From: Parachlamydiaceae bacterium | GTDB taxonomy: Bacteria; Chlamydiota; Chlamydiia; Chlamydiales; Parachlamydiaceae | Direction of reading: 5' to 3' | Assembly (NCBI GenBank): GCA_030679615.1 | Contig: JAUXSJ010000096.1 | Location: forward strand, 1 to 5,515 | Length of the DNA: 5,515 nucleotides | Shown here: one piece after another, positions 1 through 5,515 of the stretch | Layout of the letters: every line of letters begins with the position of its first letter | How positions within the stretch are numbered: the first letter of the stretch is position 1 | Notes under the pieces: model-generated | Databases searched by the model: none | Told to the model about the DNA's origin: nothing | The model's input: only the letters and a program-made list of their open reading frames with translations | Made by a program: the position numbers and the translations under genes

Positions 1-113
1 ACAAAGTCGAGTCTGTGGTCTCTGTGGTAAGAAATTTTAAGCGACGTTTAAGATTGCAATAGGCTTAACTTAACACCATTGGCGATGCCCTGGATTATTG
101 CAATTTGAGTCTT
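1..113. other. Gene-poor left edge, possible end of a foreign element
   Basis: No complete gene is visible here. The first 100 bases are about 42% GC by hand count, visibly richer than the AT-rich operon beside them. On the + strand one frame is open from base 3 to a TAG at 60-62 and would encode a 19-residue basic tail ending FKRRLRLQ. This could be the C-terminus of a gene that begins outside the window and converges on the minus-strand operon. An 8-base direct repeat, tctgtggt, occurs at 12-19 and 21-28. The base composition and the inverted repeat that follows make an insertion-sequence end conceivable, but nothing here identifies a transposase family. Confidence 0.3.
51..106. repeat. Inverted repeat / long-loop stem downstream of the operon
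   Basis: The arm agattgcaata (51-61) is the inverted complement of tattgcaattt (96-106), with one G-U-type mismatch. This gives an 11-pair stem around a 34-base loop, and each arm contains the self-complementary octamer attgcaat. The structure begins 7 bases past the TGA of the porin-like gene, where a transcript end would be expected. It has no run of U after the stem on either strand and its loop is long, so it is not a convincing intrinsic terminator. It could instead be an mRNA-stabilising hairpin, a protein-binding site or an end of a mobile element. Confidence 0.4.
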
Positions 114-1166
114 TCAAAACGATACATTCACAGAAACATAAGGCCCCTGAAAATCTACTTTTGTCAACATATTATCTGCAGAAAAACCTGAGCCATTTCC
201 TGGAAATTGAATGCGATTAATCAAACAAAAATAGCTTAGATAATCGTATCCTAATTCAATTTCGACTGCATAAGATTTCAAAGAAAACGAATGACTCATC
301 CTTAATTTTGTTTCCCAAAATGGAAACACTTTACATAATTTTTGGGGATCAAATCGACCCACATAATGATCATAAGAACTGTTCAATGAAGGCATTTTAA
401 AATGAGCTTCGGATTGTTCAATTAATAATGCTCCAATAATATCTAATTTCAAAACAAATAATCGAGTCATTTGATAAATAAATTTAAATCCTAGTTCAGG
501 TCCTAGCCCCCATGTATGAGATTTTTCTCTTAAAGTGCCCGATTGAAATTGACTGTTCCTTTTAGTGGAAAGCCGCACATGATGATGATAATCCATCCAT
601 ACATAATGCAGCCCTAATTGACATGAAAGACTAAATGGACAAATGATAAATACCGGAAAATCAATCGATAAATTACCTGAATAATAATTTAAAAAATGCT
701 TCGAAGTTAATACCCCAGAGATCTTTGATACCCTTTCCGCCTCTAAGATGGATGAAGAACTAGAAGGATTTAATGATTCTAAAAATGAAGCTAAGCTTAT
801 TGTTCGTTTATTCTGAGCTGGAATATAAGTGAACTGTAACTTCACATTTTCAAATAACCAACAAGGTAATGATAATCGATAATTAGCCCCTAAACGATAC
901 CCGCTTGAATAACTAAACTTATTACTTTTTCCAGGACCACTTGGTTGCAAATTAAATGCATGCTGACCATTACTAACAGGAACTGCAATCGAGTTGTTTT
1001 CTAATATAGGTTGTAAATAAAGATAATCGGCTTCAAAAGCAAATCGATTACATTGATTGTTGTTAATTTCGCAAAATGCAGTTCCTAAAATTAATAACTG
1101 ACTAAATATTAATCCAATAAAATATTTATGAATGAAAAATTTTAACGGATTTTCATTTTTAGTCAT
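114..1166 (-). CDS. MOMP-like outer membrane beta-barrel protein, Lpg1974 family
   Basis: The 350-residue product is likely an outer-membrane porin. ATG at 1166 is chosen because AAGAGG (1173-1178) lies 6 bases upstream; a TTG two codons earlier has no better site. Residues 13-32 form a signal peptide (hydrophobic core around FIGLIFSQLLILG). The cysteine at 32 is not in a proper lipobox (TAFC), so a lipoprotein is unlikely. The mature protein opens with FEADYLYLQP (44-53), contains WGLGPELGFKF (219-229) and ELGYDYL (304-310), alternates amphipathic strands and ends in GPYVSVNVSF with a terminal Phe, as barrel proteins do. These features resemble the Lpg1974/Legionella MOMP family, which is expanded in environmental chlamydiae. 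Seven cysteines (32, 39, 102, 176, 182, 278, 314) could allow disulfide cross-linking, as in chlamydial envelopes. It is the last gene of the operon, 20 bases after the TPR-barrel gene. The family call is from motif recognition; the substrate is unknown. Confidence 0.75.
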   Translation of the reverse strand: MTKNENPLKFFIHKYFIGLIFSQLLILGTAFCEINNNQCNRFAFEADYLYLQPILENNSIAVPVSNGQHAFNLQPSGPGKSNKFSYSSGYRLGANYRLSLPCWLFENVKLQFTYIPAQNKRTISLASFLESLNPSSSSSILEAERVSKISGVLTSKHFLNYYSGNLSIDFPVFIICPFSLSCQLGLHYVWMDYHHHVRLSTKRNSQFQSGTLREKSHTWGLGPELGFKFIYQMTRLFVLKLDIIGALLIEQSEAHFKMPSLNSSYDHYVGRFDPQKLCKVFPFWETKLRMSHSFSLKSYAVEIELGYDYLSYFCLINRIQFPGNGSGFSADNMLTKVDFQGPYVSVNVSF

Positions 1167-1172
1167 TAACAA

Positions 1173-1178
1173 CCTCTT
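1173..1178 (-). promoter_or_regulatory. Ribosome binding site of the MOMP-like gene
   Basis: Read on the minus strand this is AAGAGG with a 6-base spacer to the ATG at 1166. It decides the start in favour of that ATG over the in-frame TTG at 1172, and it lies in the 20-base gap after the TAG of the preceding gene. Confidence 0.6.
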
Positions 1179-1186
1179 TATTCATT

Positions 1187-4100
1187 CTAAAAGCGATAAT
1201 ACACTTGTGCCCAAATTCCATCTGCATTCCATAATCTTGAACGATGAAACAATCCTGAAACTTCAACTCCCCAATACCTTGCAAATTCATGTTTCCAATT
1301 AACCGCTAATTCAAATGAGGGATTATGCGCAGTATCATTTTCACCAGTAATCTTTATGTCAATAAACCTTTGAGGAGCTTCACAATAATTAAACCACGCA
1401 TAATTATATCTAAACTCAAAAGTGATTGCCCCTGCATAATAATGCTTAGGTGTCCAATAGGGATGAATAATATTAACCACTTTTCCTTCGGAATTAATAA
1501 TTCGAGTTTCATGCGCCGTATTGCGATAATTTGCATTTAAAATGATCTTAAAAACTTTAGGGTCTTCTGAAAATTGATAGGAACCAAATAAATTAATGTG
1601 ATCTAAACTATTGCTATCATTATACTCAAGGTGTTCATAGGTTGTTGACACAGTCATGGCATGAGATGCTGCTTTTAATGTGACCCAGCAATTCTTAGAT
1701 TGAATACCTTGTTTAAGTGTAAAGTAATTATAGATTTCATTTTTTCTTTCAAAACCAATCCCTATATTGCCATAATCATAAACATTAAACCAAAGATTGC
1801 TTATGCAAGTATAACGTGAGGGAAATAGATGAAAATAATTCTTGTAAGTCCCACTGATAAATCCTTTCACATATCCATTAAAGATATGGTCCAACTCAAT
1901 GGTTTGTCCTTCAGCGGGATAGTATTTTTCTTTAAAAAACGGATACTCTAGCCATTCATTTTGGATAAATCTAAAATGGGTATTACATTGAGGAGACCAT
2001 TCAAAAATCTCATCAAGCTGTTGTCGTGCAATCTGTGAATTAGCAAATTGCCCCGATCCTTTTTCAGTCCAGTAACTATAATTTAACTGAACAAGAGGGT
2101 GTTCTCGCAAAAGATTTCTTGTAAGAGCCATCTTCACTAAACTATTATTGGGTTCAATATTAAGAATATGTAAATATAGTTGCCTTGAACAATGACACAA
2201 TCCTAAACTACAAAAATCTTGCGCATATCCATAAAGACCTTCCAAATTACCAGGATTCAAATTGGCTAGTTCTTGATAAATAGGTAAAGCATGCATAAAA
2301 TAATTTTGCCAATCATAATTTTTTGCATCTCTTTCCAAACGTATCCTTTTCTGAATTAAATATAATGACCAATATTCTAATGTAAAAGCTTCTAAGTAAT
2401 CATCGACTAATTGACAAGACTCTTTCTCTTTTTGAATGAAATCTATAAATGCTTCATATGTTGTATAATTTGCTAAAAAAGAAGATAAAGCTGTACGGCA
2501 ATTATCTTTTTCCTTTAGTACGATTAATGCATCATAAAAAAGAACATCAACCGATGGTTCTATAAGGGATTCATAGGTTTGCATCGACAATTCAAAATAT
2601 TTTCCCCAATAAGCAACCCTTGCTTTTTCTTTTCTTGGAACTGGATCTACTGGATTTAATCCAATAATTCGATCATACCATTCCATCGAACAACTATACA
2701 TTTTTGACCATGAGTATACACGAGCCACTTCAAGCATAATTTTTGATGCTTGTGGAAAATCTTCTAAAATTGACAAGTATTTCTCTTGAGCTTTGTCATA
2801 TTGATATTGTGAAGAAAAAGCTGCTGCTAATCCAATTTTAGCTGAATAATAATTTGGATCAATTTCTAAAGCTTTTTCGTAAATTTCAACCTTTCCACCC
2901 AGACCTATTTCAGCATAAGCACGATCCCACTCCACTAAACTTTTAGGATCGTTTTTAGAGTTGATCACATTTTGCACAAAACCATTTGAGTAGACATCAC
3001 TTCCTGCCAAATAAAATTGAGCTTGAATCGAGTCCGGATTTATTTCTAATGCACGTTGAAAACTCTTTTGAGCTTCTTCACAATTTCCTAATTTTAAATA
3101 TGCTTTTCCTTTTCCTATAAGTGAATCGATATAAACTGCTGAATTTTCATTGATTCTATTGTATTGATCTAATGCTTGAACATAATTTTCACTTTTATAT
3201 AAAGCTTCACCTTTTAAAAGTATTACAGATTCCTCTTCAGACTTCACCTCTAATGCTCTATCAATTAGATCCAAAGCTGCATTGAAATCTTTTTCAATCA
3301 TTTTTAGAATGATTAATGCCTGAAGTATTTCCACATCATAAGGATTTTTTAAAAGCAACTTTTTATATATTTCTTCAGCTTCTTCATACCGTTGAGCGCT
3401 AACATATGTCCAAGCTAACTGTAGTGTTAAAGCTTTTGAATCAGGTTGTTTACATAAACCTGATTTATAAATAAATTCTGCTTTATAAAAGCTACCTATA
3501 AGCATGTAAACACTTGCTAGATCCATCCAAATAGATTCTTTTTTATCACTTAATGTCAAAGCTTTTTCTAAAAGAGTGAGACTCTCCTTTGCATGTTCAA
3601 GCCCCAATTCAGCATGAGCAGCTGCAACGAGTAACTCAGGGTCATTAGGTGTGAATTCAATTGCAAAATATAAATAATGCAATGCGGGATGGTATTGCTT
3701 TTTTTGAGTATAAAGACGACCAATCTCAAGAAGAAGTTGTATATCCTCTGGCTTTTTTTCTAATAAGTAATGATATAGCTCAAGAGCTTCATCAAATTGT
3801 TTAAGCCTTGAAAGAACTCGAGCTAGCTCAAATCGAGCTTCCTCGTCATCGATAAAATTTTCTTTTTCAACGATACTCTGTGGAATATTTTTCTTAAATT
3901 GATTAGATGGTGTCTCTTTAAGGTTATTAATTTGAAAAGTGACTGGTTTTTGATAAACTAACTGAGATAAAATTGTTTCAGCATCTATCAAATTTTCTTG
4001 ATCAATAAAAATGCGACTGACTTCAAACCAAGCTAGGTTGTCATTTGGCTTTTCATTTAAAACAATCAATAATAATTCTAAAGCTTCGTTTTTAGTTTTT

Positions 4101-4246
4101 TGTTTATGCGACAAAATTTTAGCTAGTTCGAATTTTGCTGTGATTTCACTAATCGAATTTTCTGAGTCAACAATTGTTTGATCAGAATAAACACGAACGG
4201 CGATGCAACTTAAAATAAAAAAAATCGTGACTAAAGGAGCTTTCAT
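1187..4246 (-). CDS. Large exported TPR protein with C-terminal outer-membrane beta-barrel (BcsC/PgaA-like architecture)
   Basis: The product has 1019 residues from ATG at 4246. That ATG overlaps the upstream TGA (ATGA) and begins a clear signal peptide (residues 1-21, MKAPLVTIFFILSCIAV core). A GTG at 4264 would add six residues ahead of it and coincides with the AGGAG motif, so it is not preferred. Residues about 36-560 are mostly tetratricopeptide repeats, for example FDEALELYHYLLEKKPED, YEEAEEIYKKLLLKNPYD and CEEAQKSFQRALEINPDS. Residues about 565-660 are helical but less regular, followed by another TPR-like unit (654-710). From about 718 to the end the sequence becomes aromatic, amphipathic beta strands and closes with IWAQVYYRF, a typical barrel C-terminus. 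A periplasmic TPR scaffold attached to an outer-membrane barrel is the plan of BcsC and PgaA, which export polysaccharides, and of YaiO-type barrels. Twelve cysteines are predicted in the mature part. The architecture is well supported; polymer export is inferred, with no synthase in view. Confidence 0.75.
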   Translation of the reverse strand: MKAPLVTIFFILSCIAVRVYSDQTIVDSENSISEITAKFELAKILSHKQKTKNEALELLLIVLNEKPNDNLAWFEVSRIFIDQENLIDAETILSQLVYQKPVTFQINNLKETPSNQFKKNIPQSIVEKENFIDDEEARFELARVLSRLKQFDEALELYHYLLEKKPEDIQLLLEIGRLYTQKKQYHPALHYLYFAIEFTPNDPELLVAAAHAELGLEHAKESLTLLEKALTLSDKKESIWMDLASVYMLIGSFYKAEFIYKSGLCKQPDSKALTLQLAWTYVSAQRYEEAEEIYKKLLLKNPYDVEILQALIILKMIEKDFNAALDLIDRALEVKSEEESVILLKGEALYKSENYVQALDQYNRINENSAVYIDSLIGKGKAYLKLGNCEEAQKSFQRALEINPDSIQAQFYLAGSDVYSNGFVQNVINSKNDPKSLVEWDRAYAEIGLGGKVEIYEKALEIDPNYYSAKIGLAAAFSSQYQYDKAQEKYLSILEDFPQASKIMLEVARVYSWSKMYSCSMEWYDRIIGLNPVDPVPRKEKARVAYWGKYFELSMQTYESLIEPSVDVLFYDALIVLKEKDNCRTALSSFLANYTTYEAFIDFIQKEKESCQLVDDYLEAFTLEYWSLYLIQKRIRLERDAKNYDWQNYFMHALPIYQELANLNPGNLEGLYGYAQDFCSLGLCHCSRQLYLHILNIEPNNSLVKMALTRNLLREHPLVQLNYSYWTEKGSGQFANSQIARQQLDEIFEWSPQCNTHFRFIQNEWLEYPFFKEKYYPAEGQTIELDHIFNGYVKGFISGTYKNYFHLFPSRYTCISNLWFNVYDYGNIGIGFERKNEIYNYFTLKQGIQSKNCWVTLKAASHAMTVSTTYEHLEYNDSNSLDHINLFGSYQFSEDPKVFKIILNANYRNTAHETRIINSEGKVVNIIHPYWTPKHYYAGAITFEFRYNYAWFNYCEAPQRFIDIKITGENDTAHNPSFELAVNWKHEFARYWGVEVSGLFHRSRLWNADGIWAQVYYRF
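1190..2104 (-). other. Predicted beta-barrel domain of the large TPR protein
   Basis: This stretch encodes about residues 715-1019. Helical TPR sequence stops and is replaced by strands with alternating polar and aromatic residues, such as LVQLNYSYW, KGFISGTYKNYF, YGNIGIGFERK and AITFEFRYNYAWFNY, ending in a terminal Phe. The length of about 300 residues would suit a barrel of roughly 14-16 strands. The exact strand count and the match to the PgaA, BcsC or YaiO barrel families cannot be settled by eye. Confidence 0.6.
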
Positions 4247-4884
4247 TCTAAAGTTTTTTTCCACTCCTGTACAGCCTCTTCATCTTCACCTGCCCATGTT
4301 AATACTTGAGCGTAATGTCTTCTCACTTGAATATCGTTAGGTAAATTCTTTAGTATGATTCGATAATGATAAATTGATTCATCATATCGTTTTTCCCAAG
4401 ATAGTAACTCAGCCAATTTTAATCTCACAATATTATCACTAGGAAACTGTTCAAGGTAAGGGACATAAATTTTTTCAGCTAAATCATAGTTTTTATTTTT
4501 ACGATAAATATCGGCTAGAACAATCCACGTCGCATCATCTAAATTTTCAGGGGAGATATTTAGCAACTCTTCTAAAGCTTGATCTGTTTTACCTTGATAG
4601 AAGAGCACCTTTGCTAATTCTTTTTTAACTATGAGAGAATCTGGTTTTTTTTCTATTAAAATTTGGTATTCCTTCAAAGAATCATCATAACGTTTTAAAT
4701 AACTTAATACTCTTGCTAACTCTAAGCGTGCTTCCCAATCATTAATTTCATCTTCTGTGTTTAATATGTCTTGTTGTTGTTCAAAAGAAGGTTGAGGGCC
4801 GGGTTCTACAGCCATTGCTAACCTTTGAAGCCATGCAAAATAGATGATAAAACCATAAAGTATAATTAAAGTTTTACTTTTCAT
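4243..4884 (-). CDS. Small exported tetratricopeptide-repeat protein
   Basis: The product has 213 residues from ATG at 4884, which is preferred because it begins a good signal peptide (MKSKTLIILYGFIIYFAW, likely cleavage after AMA at residue 25) and has GGAG 10 bases upstream plus AAGGGG immediately before it. The frame stays open back to an ATG at 4977, but that would put about 31 residues, including charged ones, ahead of the signal peptide. After a Pro/Gln/Glu-rich linker (26-47) the rest is TPR helices in about five units: 50-82, 84-112, 117-147, 151-182 and 185-213. The last two carry the LSWEKRYDES and LTWAGEDEEA signatures common in TPR arms of barrel-linked exporters. There is no barrel, no cysteine and no enzymatic motif, so a soluble periplasmic scaffold or adaptor is likely. 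It is the first gene of the operon, its TGA overlaps the next ATG, and it resembles a shortened version of the next protein's TPR region. Confidence 0.7.
   Translation of the reverse strand: MKSKTLIILYGFIIYFAWLQRLAMAVEPGPQPSFEQQQDILNTEDEINDWEARLELARVLSYLKRYDDSLKEYQILIEKKPDSLIVKKELAKVLFYQGKTDQALEELLNISPENLDDATWIVLADIYRKNKNYDLAEKIYVPYLEQFPSDNIVRLKLAELLSWEKRYDESIYHYRIILKNLPNDIQVRRHYAQVLTWAGEDEEAVQEWKKTLE
4244..4268 (-). promoter_or_regulatory. Translational coupling junction (ATGA overlap, distant AGGAG, A7 run)
   Basis: On the minus strand AGGAG (4268-4264) is followed by a run of seven A (4260-4254) and then ATGA, which is the start of the large TPR gene (4246-4244) and the stop of the small one (4245-4243). 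The AGGAG lies 17 bases from the ATG, too far for efficient independent initiation, so the second gene probably depends on ribosomes terminating at the first. Confidence 0.55.
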
Positions 4885-5044
4885 ACCCCTTTGACTCCAA
4901 TCGATTGCAGTGTCCAAAAAAATCAATACTACTTTTAGCATCTCAATTCTTTTGCTATAATTATTTATTAAATTCAAGGGTTCTCATTGCTTTTTCAAAA
5001 AGTCTATAATAAGATAAAAAATTCAACAAAGGATGAATTGAGTA
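4885..5044. other. Divergent intergenic region
   Basis: These 160 very AT-rich bases separate the minus-strand operon from the + strand gene, so promoters for both are expected here. A + strand promoter can be proposed (4981-5010). On the minus strand several TTGA-type hexamers and TATAG/TATTAT-like elements exist, but none has good spacing, so no operon promoter is called. The operon leader would be up to about 100 bases long, and an in-frame but probably untranslated extension of the first gene runs through 4885-4977. Confidence 0.5.
4981..5010 (+). promoter_or_regulatory. Putative sigma-70-type promoter of the rightward gene
   Basis: A perfect TATAAT (5005-5010) is preceded at 18 bases by TTCTCA (4981-4986), which matches four of six consensus -35 positions. 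Transcription would begin near 5017, leaving a leader of about 28 bases that contains AAAGGA (5028-5033), 11 bases from the ATG at 5045. The -10 is strong and well placed; the -35 is weak. Confidence 0.5.
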
Positions 5045-5515
5045 ATGAATCAAACGGATGTCTTCCGATTTCCTTTTATTGGATGCCGAGAGGATGGTGA
5101 ACCTTTTGAATACATGCTACTTGATATTGATCAAGAAAAAGCAACTATAGCTATTTATAGATGGATGGTTAGTCATTTTAATTTAGATTTGAATGAGAAA
5201 ATCTATTTATTTATTCCAAGTGTTTTAACCCTAATCTATCAATTTCGAAAAAATACACCTGGTATTGTGAGCCTAGTAAAGAAAGACGAACAAGAAGATG
5301 CATTTTTTTATGAAATATCCTTTAATCAGGACGTGTCATCCAATCCAAATATCAAAAACATTCAAGAATTAGCTCTATCATTGCCTGGTGAGGGATCCAT
5401 TTCTGAAATGCTCATTCAGCTTGTTAAAGATTCGATTATTTTGAAACAAGGGATTCGCGTTTACTTAAAGCATCTTGCTCCCTATTTTTCTAGAATTGTA
5501 GATTACTCTTTAGAA
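5045..5515 (+). CDS. Hypothetical protein, 3' end beyond the window
   Basis: ATG at 5045 opens a frame with no stop through the right edge: 157 codons, starting MNQTDVFRFPFIGCRED. AAAGGA sits 11 bases upstream and a TATAAT box about 35 bases upstream, which supports the start. There is no signal peptide or membrane segment, so the product is probably cytoplasmic. I do not recognise the family. Residues about 20-100 look like a small beta-rich domain (EYMLLDIDQEKATIAI, then LNEKIYLFIP, YQFRKNTPGIVSLV and DAFFYEISF) in an order loosely like PilZ domains. The PilZ c-di-GMP ligands (an RxxxR and a D/NxSxxG motif) are not evident, so this is only a suggestion. Residues about 108-157 look helical. 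The gene is divergent from the envelope operon and need not be functionally linked to it. Confidence 0.7.
   Translation, partial: MNQTDVFRFPFIGCREDGEPFEYMLLDIDQEKATIAIYRWMVSHFNLDLNEKIYLFIPSVLTLIYQFRKNTPGIVSLVKKDEQEDAFFYEISFNQDVSSNPNIKNIQELALSLPGEGSISEMLIQLVKDSIILKQGIRVYLKHLAPYFSRIVDYSLE

Noticed and set aside
51..106. Rho-independent terminator for the operon
   Set aside because: The stem is AT-rich with a 34-base loop and no following U run on the minus strand, so it is listed only as an inverted repeat.
1181..1191. Eleven-base repeat ttcattctaaa present here and at 4242-4252, both at gene junctions
   Set aside because: In AT-rich sequence of this length an 11-base match is expected by chance, and it consists of ordinary stop and start codon context.
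1354..1536. 60-codon minus-strand frame overlapping the large TPR gene
   Set aside because: It is in another frame of a well-supported coding region with clear barrel features, and I saw no initiation site for it.
1325..1540. 71-codon open frame on the + strand
   Set aside because: It lies wholly antisense inside the barrel-coding part of the large TPR gene, and its product shows no domain or signal; it is a shadow of the real gene.
4243..4268. The two TPR genes as one gene broken by a frameshift at the A7 run
   Set aside because: The second frame starts with its own ATG and a clean signal peptide right at the junction, and ATGA overlaps are normal in operons. A fused protein would carry a signal peptide in its middle.
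4885..4977. Upstream extension of the small TPR gene to the ATG at 4977
   Set aside because: It would bury the signal peptide behind about 31 residues, while the ATG at 4884 has both a Shine-Dalgarno-like site and an immediate signal peptide.
1..5515. CRISPR array, tRNA, rRNA or riboswitch
   Set aside because: No regularly spaced repeats, cloverleaf, rRNA-like segment or recognisable aptamer was seen; nearly all of the window is protein-coding.

Overview
The window is AT-rich and looks like a Gram-negative bacterium. The best fit is an amoeba-associated, chlamydia-like organism (Parachlamydiaceae type: Protochlamydia, Parachlamydia and relatives), though a Legionella-like host cannot be excluded. 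This rests on the porin-like protein at the left, which has hallmarks of the Legionella/environmental-chlamydia Lpg1974 (MOMP-like) outer membrane family, and on cysteine-containing envelope proteins in a low-GC background. The taxonomic placement is an inference, not a database result.

Layout: positions 1-113 hold no complete gene. They have a higher GC content, a short basic reading-frame tail on the + strand (3-62) and a long-loop inverted repeat (51-106). Positions 114-4884 are a tight three-gene minus-strand cluster, read right to left: a small exported TPR protein (4884-4243), a large exported TPR protein with a C-terminal outer-membrane beta-barrel (4246-1187), and a MOMP/Lpg1974-like outer membrane protein (1166-114). 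The first two genes overlap by an ATGA stop/start and the third follows after 20 bases, so one transcript with translational coupling is likely. Positions 4885-5044 are a divergent, AT-rich intergenic region with a recognisable + strand promoter. A + strand gene starts at 5045 and runs off the right edge (157 codons visible, product unknown).

Working model (inference): the operon builds an outer-membrane assembly. The large protein has the TPR-scaffold-plus-barrel architecture known from exopolysaccharide exporters such as BcsC and PgaA. The small TPR protein looks like a barrel-less, shortened paralogue of its TPR arm and could be a periplasmic partner. The last gene supplies a second, separate barrel. 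No polysaccharide synthase, deacetylase or inner-membrane component is visible, so an export role is a hypothesis.
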